Assembly (NCBI RefSeq): GCF_000212735.1
Contig: NC_015510.1
Span: 3,969,001-4,033,000, forward strand
Direction: 5' to 3'
Source: Haliscomenobacter hydrossis DSM 1100
GTDB taxonomy: Bacteria; Bacteroidota; Bacteroidia; Chitinophagales; Saprospiraceae
DNA: 64,000 bases
How positions within the stretch are numbered: position 1 is the first letter of the stretch; every line of letters begins with the position of its first letter. The translations under genes and the position numbers were made by a program. Below, one piece after another: positions 46,545-54,610 of the stretch. Under the pieces are notes generated by a model. The model was not told the origin of the DNA. It worked only from the letters and a program-made list of their open reading frames with translations, and did no database searches.

Positions 46545-47342
46545 TTAATCCATGAGTTTCCTCTTCTGGGTAACAAATTCTTCATCAGTCAACAAACCTT
46601 TGAGGCGTAGTTCATCCAATTTTTTGAGTTGATCCAAAATAGGGGAATGATCTTCAACCGCAGGTTCTTGTACGGCCTGATTTTTGTTTTGTGTTTGCTT
46701 TTGAGGGACTGCTTGTTTTAGCCTGAAGCCATTCAATTCAAATTCATCAAAAGCATCTTGAATGCGCAAATAGGCCAGGGCATCGTGTTCTTTGATGCGT
46801 TTAAAATCGGTGAATCCCAAAGTTATGGCCCGATCCAGATGCTCAAAGGCCTTGTCGGCTTCTTCATTGAGCGAGTAGGTACAAGCCAGATTGAAATGAA
46901 TCGAAATGTCGTTTGGGTCCAGCTCCAGCGCTTTTTTGAATTCTTCAATTGCGCCCTGGTAGTCGTAATCCTTGTACTTGTCGATGCCACTTTTTTTGAG
47001 CATCTGTTGCTTGTCCTGATTTACAGGCTGGCGTACCGGGGCAGTATTGCGCCTTTGAACCTCTTGAGGCCTGCGGCGCTCATCTCTGCGGAATTCTCTA
47101 TCTTCTCTACGTCCCCCTTTTTTGATCACTTTAAAGTGCTCCGGGTTGTATTTGAGGTTGAACTTATCGTCATCCATGGTCAGGATGATCAAACCATTGA
47201 TGAATCCTATCAACCAAGATACGGGAAACCAGCAAAAAATCAGGTGAAAAAATCCCAATCCTGCCTGCCCCAGATAGAAGCGATGCACGCCCAAACCACC
47301 CAAAAATATTGCTAACAGGCCCGCTGTTGTTTTGTCTTTCAT
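46545..47342 (-). CDS. TM2 domain / TPR / SHOCT protein
   Basis: A 265-residue membrane protein. The TM2 domain (about 1-60) has two helices joined by a short turn (KTTAGLLAIFLGGLGVHRFYLGQAGLGFFHLIF...LIGFINGLIIL). A basic linker is followed by TPR-like repeats (about 115-205; DYQGAIEEFKKALELDPNDISIHFNLACTY) and a C-terminal SHOCT motif (LKKLDELRLKGLLTDEEFVTQKRKLM). It probably scaffolds other proteins at the inner membrane. It is first in the run TM2 - CBS - hen1 - pnkp. Confidence 0.85.
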   Translation of the reverse strand: MKDKTTAGLLAIFLGGLGVHRFYLGQAGLGFFHLIFCWFPVSWLIGFINGLIILTMDDDKFNLKYNPEHFKVIKKGGRREDREFRRDERRRPQEVQRRNTAPVRQPVNQDKQQMLKKSGIDKYKDYDYQGAIEEFKKALELDPNDISIHFNLACTYSLNEEADKAFEHLDRAITLGFTDFKRIKEHDALAYLRIQDAFDEFELNGFRLKQAVPQKQTQNKNQAVQEPAVEDHSPILDQLKKLDELRLKGLLTDEEFVTQKRKLMD

Positions 47343-47562
47343 GGTAATAAATTACGCCGGGAACGTCCTAATTCCAAACTGTAAGGTAATGATAAAACGA
47401 ATGAGATTGAGAAATGGATGTTTACCCGGACTTATTTTGCGATGTAAAATAACAAAAACTAGGTTTTGGGGCAATTTCTGACTTATTTTATCATGGATCA
47501 AAATTAAGTCGATCAACAAGCCTACAATCAAGTCTAAGTTTTTATTAGACGAGATAAAAGCC

Positions 47563-48816
47563 TTAATGGTTGTGAATTTTGCAGGTTAGAACAGTAAAAT
47601 CATCGGGATAGTTTTCTTCCCCTCTAAAAGTATCCAGCATGGTAAGCAGGCCATGATTAAAACGCTCCGCAGAAAGTTGAAAATTCTCCTGCACAAAACG
47701 GTAGAGCAACTTTTCGTCTACAAAATCACCCGCACTGTTGCGAATATCGGTTAAACCATCGGTATAAGCCAGAATAATGGCTTCCTCTTCATCTACCCGG
47801 CATTCTCCAATTTCGATTCCTGGAATCTTGGCATAAGAGCCCAGCATGATGCAACCTTTGTTGAGCTCCAATAACCGATTTTTAGAAACCAGGATGGGCG
47901 GATTATGCCCCGCATTCACATAACGGATGATGCGGGTGCGGGTATCGTATTCAGCAATGAAAAAAGTAATGAACCGATCGCCTTGGGTGATCAGGTTGAC
48001 GGATGTATTCAAATCCCGAATGAATTCATCCAATTCGGCTTGTTTGTTGATCAAGGTGTGGAAATTGGCCTGGAAGTTGGCCATCAAGAGTGCTGCCGAC
48101 AATCCTTTCCCCGTAAAGTCGCCAATGCAAAAAACGATTTTACCATCGGGGAACTCAATAAAATCATAATAATCACCTCCGACTCCAAAATGGGGTTTGT
48201 AAATGCTGGCAAACTCATAATTGCGGCAAGAGGGCAATTTCTGCGGGATGAGCAGCCTTTGTACATCTCCTGCCAATTCCATTTCGCGTTTTAAGCCTTC
48301 TTGTTCAATTTGCCGCTTGAACAAGCGCTTGTTTTCCATGGCCACTGCAATGATGTTGGTAATGGTGGTGATGATTTGCACTTTGTTGTACATGTCATCG
48401 TCTTCGGCAAAGCCACCAATAAAAACGTACGCAATCGCGGTGTCTTTGTGGCGGACTGGAATGACCACATCAAACTGACGCATGAGCGCGGATTCGGTTT
48501 CTTCCAGGTTGCGCAGGCGGGTGTATTGGGGTAGATATCCCGTGATGTCCTCACTCAATAAATTGGCGGGAATACCCAGGGAAGTGGCGCAGCGCCACTC
48601 CTCTTCTTCTTTGACAAAAAGGGCCATTTTTTTAATGCCCATTTCCCAACTCAAAAACGAACTGTACATGTCGTACAACTCCGCACCCGAAACATTGTTG
48701 TTGATGGCCTGAGTAATGCTCAACAGGCGATTGATCTGCAATTGTTTCAAATGCAGTTCTTTTTCCAAGTTCTCAACGTTGGACAGCCGGTTGCGGATTT
48801 CAGAAAACTCAGCCAT
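47563..48816 (-). CDS. PP2C/SpoIIE-type serine phosphatase with GAF-like sensor
   Basis: A 417-residue cytoplasmic signalling protein. An N-terminal coiled coil (about 1-35) leads to a GAF-like domain (about 40-180), then a short helix (EMELAGDVQRLLIPQKLP) typical of RsbU-like proteins, and the PP2C domain with metal Asp in GVGGDYYDFIEF, GDFTGKGLSAALLMA, YVNAGHNPP, and AYTDGLTDIRN. It likely dephosphorylates an anti-anti-sigma partner in a general stress switch. The 220-bp gap downstream of it (47343-47562) shows nothing recognisable. Divergent from prsW. Confidence 0.9.
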   Translation of the reverse strand: MAEFSEIRNRLSNVENLEKELHLKQLQINRLLSITQAINNNVSGAELYDMYSSFLSWEMGIKKMALFVKEEEEWRCATSLGIPANLLSEDITGYLPQYTRLRNLEETESALMRQFDVVIPVRHKDTAIAYVFIGGFAEDDDMYNKVQIITTITNIIAVAMENKRLFKRQIEQEGLKREMELAGDVQRLLIPQKLPSCRNYEFASIYKPHFGVGGDYYDFIEFPDGKIVFCIGDFTGKGLSAALLMANFQANFHTLINKQAELDEFIRDLNTSVNLITQGDRFITFFIAEYDTRTRIIRYVNAGHNPPILVSKNRLLELNKGCIMLGSYAKIPGIEIGECRVDEEEAIILAYTDGLTDIRNSAGDFVDEKLLYRFVQENFQLSAERFNHGLLTMLDTFRGEENYPDDFTVLTCKIHNH

Positions 48817-48901
48817 AATCGCGATTAACTAAAAAATTGAACACTAGTGTGATCGTTTTACACCGTGAAGATAAAGTGGAGAAAGGAAAAATAAACGTTT
48901 T

Positions 48902-48935
48902 TTGTGAAATGGTGTTATTATCTTACTTAAATTTG
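48902..48935 (+). promoter_or_regulatory. Bacteroidota-type promoter ahead of prsW
   Basis: TTG (48902-48904), a 23-bp spacer and TAAATTTG (48928-48935) match the TTG/TAnnTTTG consensus. Its position downstream of the ATG at 48837 supports ATG 49008 as the real start of the next gene, with a leader of about 65 nt. Confidence 0.45.
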
Positions 48936-49007
48936 TTTGTTTTTATCCTTGTTGATTGGCCCTACCCTTGGTTTTCTATTTTCCAAACCGGCAAAGAACC
49001 CTCGAGA

Positions 49008-49745
49008 ATGTTCATACAACTCCTCCTAGCCATTTTTCCGGCCATTCTAATTGCATGGATCATTTATCGCTCCGATCGGCATGAGCGGGAGAAGTGGTTC
49101 CCACTCACCTTGTGTTTTTTTCTGGGGATGCTGATTACCATTCCGGTAATGAAAGTGCAGGAAACATTTTACAACTGGGGTATTGACGACCCCGAAAATT
49201 TATTCTGGGTTTGTTTCAATTCATTTCTGGTCGTAGCCTTCACGGAAGAATTGTTCAAGTTTTTAGCTTTATTCTGCTTTCCTTACTGGCGCCCTTTTTT
49301 TAATGAACCGCTGGATGGCATCATTTACGCAGTGATGATTAGCATGGGTTTTGCCCTATTGGAAAATGTGCTATACGCCATGGAATTTAGCATCTCCACC
49401 ACGGCTTTGAGGGGAATCACTGCAGTACCGGCACATGCCGTTTTTGCGACCATGATGGGGTACTTTGTTGGAAAATCAAAATTCAAGACCCAGCGCAAAA
49501 CCCAAGGTCGGTTTCTGATCATGGGTTTAGGCATAGCGGTATTGGTGCATGGGCTGTATGATTTTTTCATCATCCAGGAATTCTACGATTGGCTCATCCT
49601 TTTGGCCATCGTGACCTTAGTGATCAGCATCTTTTTTGCCATGCGCATGTTCAAAGAGGAGCAGGAGAAATCGGCTACACTTTGGCAAAAAAATCATCCA
49701 GAAGAAACCATTGATGAGTCTGAAGAAATTGAATCGAACCCTTAA
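49008..49745 (+). CDS. PrsW-family intramembrane protease
   Basis: About 245 residues with roughly seven membrane segments. ATG 49008 (MFIQLLLAIFPAILIAWIIYRSDRHEREKW) is the usual family beginning; an in-frame start at 48837 precedes the probable promoter. Conserved glutamate motif TEELFKFLAL, then EPLDGIIYAVMISMGFALLENVLY and the histidine in PAHAVFATMMGYFVG, mark the PrsW active site. In Bacillus PrsW cleaves an anti-sigma factor; the substrate here is unknown. Confidence 0.87.
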   Translation: MFIQLLLAIFPAILIAWIIYRSDRHEREKWFPLTLCFFLGMLITIPVMKVQETFYNWGIDDPENLFWVCFNSFLVVAFTEELFKFLALFCFPYWRPFFNEPLDGIIYAVMISMGFALLENVLYAMEFSISTTALRGITAVPAHAVFATMMGYFVGKSKFKTQRKTQGRFLIMGLGIAVLVHGLYDFFIIQEFYDWLILLAIVTLVISIFFAMRMFKEEQEKSATLWQKNHPEETIDESEEIESNP

Positions 49746-49841
49746 AACGAGCGCATGTTGCAAAGCGTCGGGATCGGGCCATTGCAAAAAAATGGACTTT
49801 CTCCTTTCTGCTTTGACATTTTTGTATAATTTTACCGGAAA

Positions 49842-50336
49842 GTGAAAATTTTTAAAGCAGTGGATTCAATTCATCGCTTCAAAGTTGAAGGCATCGCGGG
49901 AAAGAAGATCGATTTCGCTGATTTTAAAGGCAAGAAAATACTCGTGGTCAATGTAGCTTCAGAATGTGGCTACACCCCACAATATGCACAATTGCAAGAG
50001 CTCTACGAAACTTATAAAGAAAAATTGGTCATCGTGGGGCTACCCTCCAATGACTTTGGGGGACAAGAGCCCGGCTCTAATGCAAGCATCGCAAATTTTT
50101 GTAAAATGCGTTACGGGGTTAGTTTCCCCATGACCACCAAAGTTCACATAAAGGGTGTAGAAATTCATCCTTTGTACCATTGGTTGACCCATAAAAGTCA
50201 AAATGGCGTGATGGATTCGGAGGTCAAATGGAATTTTCAAAAATACTTGCTGAACGAAGATGGTCAACTCATCGATACTTTTCCTTCCTCACTTAGTCCA
50301 CTTGAAGAGCCCCTTCTAAGTCGGATCAGTGAATAA
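49842..50336 (+). CDS. Glutathione peroxidase-family thiol peroxidase
   Basis: A 164-residue cysteine-type peroxidase. The start is a GTG (49842); no ATG precedes the conserved core. Peroxidatic cysteine in NVASECGYTPQYAQL, glutamine in LPSNDFGGQEPGSN and tryptophan in VKWNFQKYLL complete the active site. As in most bacteria it probably uses thioredoxin rather than glutathione; this genome also has bacillithiol synthesis (bshA). No signal peptide. Confidence 0.93.
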   Translation: MKIFKAVDSIHRFKVEGIAGKKIDFADFKGKKILVVNVASECGYTPQYAQLQELYETYKEKLVIVGLPSNDFGGQEPGSNASIANFCKMRYGVSFPMTTKVHIKGVEIHPLYHWLTHKSQNGVMDSEVKWNFQKYLLNEDGQLIDTFPSSLSPLEEPLLSRISE

Positions 50337-50430
50337 AACCTTCTACCTGAAGCACTTTTTGTAGTTACTGCACGGATGCTGGTGTTCGTTTTTATACAAT
50401 GAACATCCGGCACTTAACCCTAAAGTCAGC

Positions 50431-51543
50431 ATGCGCTTTCAGGACATCGTAGGACAAACAAATACAATTGGCACTTTGCAGTACATGGTTGATGCCAACC
50501 GTTTACCGCATGCGTTATTGTTGCTGGGTCCTGCTGGTATTGGCAAGCGTACCCTGGCCTTGGCGCTTATTCAGTACCTGCTTTGTACCAATCGAAGCGA
50601 CGGGGACTCGTGTGGGCAATGTCCTTCTTGCCTCAAAACTTCGAAACTGATCCATCCCGATGTTCATTTCTCCTTCCCGGTGGTTGGTGCAGGCATGACC
50701 AGTGACAAGTTTATGCCCCAGTGGCGGCAGGCCATCCACGAAAATCCCTACATGGATAGCAATCAATGGTTGCAATTGATTGGCGCGGAAAACAAACAAG
50801 GCAACATCAACAAGGATGAGTGCCAAAACATCATCCGCAAACTCAGTCTCAAAACCTTTGAAGCTCCGGTTAAAACCTTGATTCTCTGGCTGCCCGAATA
50901 TTTGGGCAACGAGGGCAACCGCCTGCTCAAATTGATTGAAGAACCACCACCGCAAACCCATTTTATCCTGATTGCTGAAAACTCCGAGTTGATCCTCAAT
51001 ACGATCCTCTCCCGTTGTCAGTTGGTCAAAATTCCTTTGCTCAAAGATCAGGATGTAGTAGATGGCTTGTCACGTTGGGAACTCGGTACCAACGATAAGG
51101 CCTGGGGCATTGCCCACCTGGCCAATGGCAATTTCAATGAGGCGATCACTATTGCGGGCAATAAAGTGAGCAATGATGCTGGTCTGCTGTTGGACTGGCT
51201 GCGCAAATGTTACAAAGGCTACGGCCCGGATTTGGTAAAGTGGAGTGAAAGCTTTGCCACTCTGGGAAGAGAAAACCAGAAGCATTTTTTGCTTTATGGC
51301 TTACACTTCATGCGTGAATTCCTCATCATGCTGGCTACCGGCAGCTCCAACGCCCGACTACAGGCTGAGGAACTGAGCAGTGCCCAGAATTTGGCGAAAG
51401 TGCTGAACATAGACCAAGTTGAACAAATAGTACGTTTATTCAACGATTGTTATCAATACGTGGAGCGGAACGCCAACCCAAAAATTCTTTTTTTGGACGC
51501 TTCCATCCAACTACATAAAACCATGAAACGATGGGATGTTTAG
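50431..51543 (+). CDS. holB: DNA polymerase III subunit delta'
   Basis: A 370-residue clamp-loader subunit. RFC-like AAA+ fold with MRFQDIVGQ at the start, a P-loop GPAGIGKRT and a zinc module with cysteines in LLCTNRSDGDSCGQCPSC. The SRC motif appears in ILSRCQLV. It helps load the beta clamp at the replication fork. Its last 13 bp overlap the start of the RicT gene, an arrangement seen in other Bacteroidota. Confidence 0.93.
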   Translation: MRFQDIVGQTNTIGTLQYMVDANRLPHALLLLGPAGIGKRTLALALIQYLLCTNRSDGDSCGQCPSCLKTSKLIHPDVHFSFPVVGAGMTSDKFMPQWRQAIHENPYMDSNQWLQLIGAENKQGNINKDECQNIIRKLSLKTFEAPVKTLILWLPEYLGNEGNRLLKLIEEPPPQTHFILIAENSELILNTILSRCQLVKIPLLKDQDVVDGLSRWELGTNDKAWGIAHLANGNFNEAITIAGNKVSNDAGLLLDWLRKCYKGYGPDLVKWSESFATLGRENQKHFLLYGLHFMREFLIMLATGSSNARLQAEELSSAQNLAKVLNIDQVEQIVRLFNDCYQYVERNANPKILFLDASIQLHKTMKRWDV

Positions 51544-53114
51544 GTTGTACAAGTTGTGGAACCAGTAGCGGAACCAAAGGTTGCAACAGCAATGGCGGCT
51601 GTTCAACGGGTGGTTGCAACCGCCTCAATACTTATGACTGGCTGTCCAGTTTGGATATCATCGATATCGATCCGCTGAATATAGTAGAACTGAGTTTCAA
51701 AAATGGCGTACGAAAACAGTTTTATCGGGTAGCCGATCAAGTACGCGTCGTCACGGGCGATATGGTCGTAGCCGAAACGGGAAATGGATATGATGTGGGC
51801 AAAGTGAGCCTTTCGGGTGAACTGGTGCGCTTACAAATGAAACGACGCCGGGTTGACGAACGTTCTTTGACCAATTTTGTGCTGCGCCGTGCCAACGAGC
51901 GCGACCTTGAACGCCTTCAGGAGGCTCGGGAAGCCGAGCTACCAACGATGGTCAGAGCCCGTGCTATTGCCCGTACGCTTGGCTTGGACATGAAAGTTGG
52001 CGATGTAGAATATCAGGGCGACAAGCGTAAAGCTACTTTTTATTATACCGCAGATGGTCGGGTAGATTTCCGGGAATTGATTCGGCATTTTGCCAAGGAA
52101 TTCCGGGTAAAAATTGAAATGCGCCAAATCGGTGCCCGTCAAGAATCCGCCCTGATTGGGGGTATCGGATCTTGTGGACGCGAATTGTGCTGCTCTACCT
52201 GGCTGACCGACTTCAAATCGGTCTCTACTGCGGCAGCCCGGTACCAAAACCTGGCCATCAATCAGGTGAAACTATCGGGTCAATGTGGCCGACTCAAGTG
52301 CTGTCTCAACTATGAGCTGGATACTTATCTGGACGCATTGTCGGATTTTCCCAGTGGTGCTGATCGCCTGGTGACCCAAAAGGGTTCAGCGACCTTGATC
52401 AAAACCGATATTTTCAAAAAAATACTCTACTACGTTTATGACCACGAACGTGGCCGTGGAGCGATCTATCCGCTGGATCTGAGCAAGGTGAAGGAGATTC
52501 AGGAAATGAATTCCCGGGGTGAAAAGCCAGAACAGTTTGACGTTGCTGCCACCACCAATTTTGTCCCTGAAGAAGATGTATTTGTGGACGTAACGGGTGA
52601 AATCGAACTTCCCGACGACAAAAAACGCCGCAAAAAGAAAAAGAAAAAACGGCCACAAGAGCGAGGTGGAGAAGGGGATACCCAAAATCGGGATGAGCGG
52701 CCGAGATCACCAGGTGGTCAAAATCAGGGACAAGGCCGATCTGAAAACCGTCGCCCCGATCAGCAGCGCAGCAACCAACAACCGCCAAGAGGGAACAATA
52801 ATCCTACTCAGGAACCCAGAGGTAAGAATCCACAGGGACCAAGGCCGAATAACGACCCAAACAACCGCAGCGGAGGCAACCCACAAGGACCAAGACCCAA
52901 TAACGATCCAAACAATCGCAATAGTGGAGGTGGCAATGCTGGTGGAGGAGGACGTCCCAACCCACGGCCACCACAGCCCCCGCGCCCACCGCAAAACCAG
53001 GGTGAAACGGGAAACAAAAACAATCCGCCAGAGAACAATGCCGGTGGAAGTGATACTCCAGCCCAAGGTCAGGGAGGAGATAACCGGAGAAGAAAGAACA
53101 AGCGCCGCCGGTAG
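51531..53114 (+). CDS. ricT: RicT/YaaT (PSP1-domain) protein with low-complexity tail
   Basis: A 527-residue relative of Bacillus RicT, part of a Fe-S complex that controls RNA processing. The first 30 residues hold eight cysteines. The PSP1 core (about 50-290) contains CGRELCCSTWLTDF and SGQCGRLKCCLNYELD. A basic stretch (KKRRKKKKKK) at about 363 starts a ~160-residue disordered tail rich in Asn, Pro, Gly, Gln and Arg with two copies of NPQGPRPNNDPNNR. The tail is absent in Bacillus RicT and could bind RNA or ribosomes. It overlaps holB; its stop lies within a repeat. Confidence 0.9.
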   Translation: MGCLGCTSCGTSSGTKGCNSNGGCSTGGCNRLNTYDWLSSLDIIDIDPLNIVELSFKNGVRKQFYRVADQVRVVTGDMVVAETGNGYDVGKVSLSGELVRLQMKRRRVDERSLTNFVLRRANERDLERLQEAREAELPTMVRARAIARTLGLDMKVGDVEYQGDKRKATFYYTADGRVDFRELIRHFAKEFRVKIEMRQIGARQESALIGGIGSCGRELCCSTWLTDFKSVSTAAARYQNLAINQVKLSGQCGRLKCCLNYELDTYLDALSDFPSGADRLVTQKGSATLIKTDIFKKILYYVYDHERGRGAIYPLDLSKVKEIQEMNSRGEKPEQFDVAATTNFVPEEDVFVDVTGEIELPDDKKRRKKKKKKRPQERGGEGDTQNRDERPRSPGGQNQGQGRSENRRPDQQRSNQQPPRGNNNPTQEPRGKNPQGPRPNNDPNNRSGGNPQGPRPNNDPNNRNSGGGNAGGGGRPNPRPPQPPRPPQNQGETGNKNNPPENNAGGSDTPAQGQGGDNRRRKNKRRR

Positions 53115-53172
53115 GGGCATCCCTGTGTGGGTGCCCTTACATTGGGCGACCACACAGGGTCGCCCTTACATT
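53113..53172. repeat. Word palindrome of GGGCGACC type filling a convergent gap
   Basis: Two ~30-bp units, each ending GCCCTTACATT, with CCCTGTGTGG opposite CCACACAGGG. The ricT stop (TAG, 53112-53114) and the hit stop (TAA, complement of 53166-53168) both fall at or in the element, so it replaces the entire gap. Confidence 0.75.
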
Positions 53173-53558
53173 TTTCCGGCCACGGCTGTTGCAATACCCG
53201 CCATTTCTTCAGGACTTACCTCTACGGGTGGTTTGGTAAAAGTGATGTCTTGCAGGCTATTGAGCGGAATCAGGTGGATGTGCACGTGCGGCACTTCGAT
53301 TCCGATCACCGCCATACCAATGCGTTTGCAGGGTACCGTAGCTTCCAGGGCTTTGGCGACTTTTTTGGCAAACAAATGCAAGCCCGTCAGTTGCTCATCT
53401 TCCAGGTCAAAGATGTAGTCTACTTCTTTTTTAGGAATGACCAAAGTGTGCCCCACGGCCATGGGACGAATGTCTAAAAAAGCGAAATAATCCTCGGTTT
53501 CTGCAACCTTGTGGCAAGGGATTTCGCCATTGATGATGCGGGTAAATATAGAAGCCAT
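53166..53558 (-). CDS. HIT-family nucleotide hydrolase
   Basis: A 130-residue histidine-triad protein (HinT-like) that hydrolyses nucleoside phosphoramidates or related nucleotides. Seen: SIFTRIINGEIPCHKV at the start, FLDIRPMAVGHTLVIPKKE, and the catalytic triad HVHIHLIP. Length is typical. The last codon and stop come from the adjoining repeat. The start faces greA across an 86-bp gap that is fully repeat. Confidence 0.94.
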   Translation of the reverse strand: MASIFTRIINGEIPCHKVAETEDYFAFLDIRPMAVGHTLVIPKKEVDYIFDLEDEQLTGLHLFAKKVAKALEATVPCKRIGMAVIGIEVPHVHIHLIPLNSLQDITFTKPPVEVSPEEMAGIATAVAGKM

Positions 53559-53646
53559 GTTGTTGATGTGCTAATTTACTGATGTGCTAATGGGTTAATG
53601 TGCTAATCTACATCAGCACATTAACCCAACAGCACATTAACCCATT
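53559..53646. repeat. Word palindrome of TGTGCTAATG type
   Basis: The left part repeats GATGTGCTAA; the 16-bp AATGGGTTAATGTGCT pairs with AGCACATTAACCCATT (53631-53646). It fills the entire greA-hit gap and touches the greA stop codon. Confidence 0.75.
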
Positions 53647-54115
53647 AAATAGAGATATCGACGATTTTGAATTGCATGTCTCCATTAGGCGTTCTTACCG
53701 TAGCGGTTTCGCCGATGGTTTTGCCCAAAAGACCTTGTCCCATGGGAGAACTTACCGAAACCTTTTTGGCTTTGAGGTCAGCTTCCGATTCAGATACCAA
53801 CTGGTAAGTAATTTTGGCTTTATTTTTCGTGTTCATGATGGTCACTTTAGCCAAAACAGTAACTTTTGATGTATCTACCTCACTAGCATCCAATACCCGG
53901 GCATTGGCCAGCTGTTTTTCCAAGTCATTGATGCGCAATTCCAATAAACCTTGTGCCTCTTTTGCTGCATCGTATTCGGCATTTTCAGAAAGGTCTCCTT
54001 TTTCACGCGCCTCGGCAATTGCGCGAGCCGCTTCTGCACGACCCCGTGTTTTCATATCGTCAAGCTCTCCCGTCAATCTTTCAAATCCTTCCTTGGTTAA
54101 ATAGTTGATTGTCAT
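53645..54115 (-). CDS. greA: Transcription elongation factor GreA
   Basis: A 156-residue GreA that rescues backtracked RNA polymerase by stimulating transcript cleavage. ATG 54115 (MTINYLTKEGFERL) is the family start; upstream codons to 54133 are not. The N-terminal coiled coil carries the tip acidic residues in GDLSENAEYDAAKEAQG, and the C-terminal FKBP-like domain has SPMGQGLLGKTIGE. Its 5' leader probably begins near 54386 and holds a strong terminator (54334-54379), so expression may be controlled by attenuation. Confidence 0.95.
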   Translation of the reverse strand: MTINYLTKEGFERLTGELDDMKTRGRAEAARAIAEAREKGDLSENAEYDAAKEAQGLLELRINDLEKQLANARVLDASEVDTSKVTVLAKVTIMNTKNKAKITYQLVSESEADLKAKKVSVSSPMGQGLLGKTIGETATVRTPNGDMQFKIVDISI

Positions 54116-54242
54116 AACACATAAATTTTCCAATGATTAAACGCCTTCCCCAGCCGGGCCTATTTGCCGACCGAATTCCAATTTTCATCCTTGTTGTAAT
54201 GGGAAAATCGCAACTTGGACTACAAGATTTGGGTGGGTTGTG

Positions 54243-54273
54243 AACTGTAACTTTTTTTTGATGGGTTACAGTT
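54243..54273. promoter_or_regulatory. Hairpin in greA leader
   Basis: Perfect 9-bp stem AACTGTAAC / GTTACAGTT with a 13-nt loop. It lies between the leader terminator and the greA start. No T-run follows on the minus strand, so an RNA-structure or processing role is more likely than termination. Confidence 0.45.
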
Positions 54274-54333
54274 TTGCTTGTCATCAAACCGCTGGGGACT
54301 TACAGTCTGCCCAATCTGTGGGTTCCTGCGTAG

Positions 54334-54379
54334 AAAAAAAACAAGAACGCTTCCATCCTGTCCGGATGAAAACGTTCTT
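54334..54379 (-). terminator. Intrinsic terminator in the greA leader
   Basis: On the minus strand AAGAACGTTTTCATCC and GGATGGAAGCGTTCTT form a 16-bp stem (two G-U pairs) around a GGACA loop, followed by G and eight Ts. This is a textbook intrinsic terminator. It starts about 10 nt after the predicted transcription start and lies about 220 nt before greA. Confidence 0.8.
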
Positions 54380-54392
54380 TTGGTTCTTTGTG

Positions 54393-54424
54393 CAAATATA
54401 TAATAAAATAGTCGTAATGCGCAA
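54393..54424 (-). promoter_or_regulatory. Bacteroidota-type promoter upstream of greA
   Basis: On the minus strand TTG (54422-54424), a 21-bp spacer and TATATTTG (54393-54400) match TTG-N17-23-TAnnTTTG. Transcription should begin near 54386-54389 and run straight into the terminator. Confidence 0.65.
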
Positions 54425-54571
54425 GTGAAAAGCGCGTAAGGATGCAAAGAGTGCAATTTTTTTGCACCCGGATTAAGTATTCAGTGGTTTGTTTTGATTT
54501 ATGAAATAAAATGTTTAATTTTCGCGTCGGATTTAAAACTCCTTCAATGCCTTTCAATTAGCAGATTACAC

Positions 54572-54606
54572 AGCCTCTGATTATTTTTTTACCAACAACA
54601 GAGGCT
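54572..54606 (+). promoter_or_regulatory. Hairpin covering the start region of the Cas4-like gene
   Basis: AGCCTCTG (54572-54579) pairs with CAGAGGCT (54599-54606), 8 bp, 19-nt loop. The right arm includes AGAGG, a Shine-Dalgarno-like site 6 nt before the ATG at 54611, so folding would hide it. Confidence 0.45.
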
Positions 54607-54610
54607 AGTT

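Noticed and set aside
48837-49007. N-terminal extension of prsW
   Set aside because: A promoter-like TTG/TAAATTTG lies inside it and family members begin at MFIQLLL.
52707-53153. Open frames opposite the ricT tail
   Set aside because: They come from low-complexity sequence in the disordered tail.
54116-54610. tRNA or protein gene in the 495-bp gap upstream of greA
   Set aside because: No cloverleaf and no credible frame; the gap holds a promoter, a terminator and hairpins instead.
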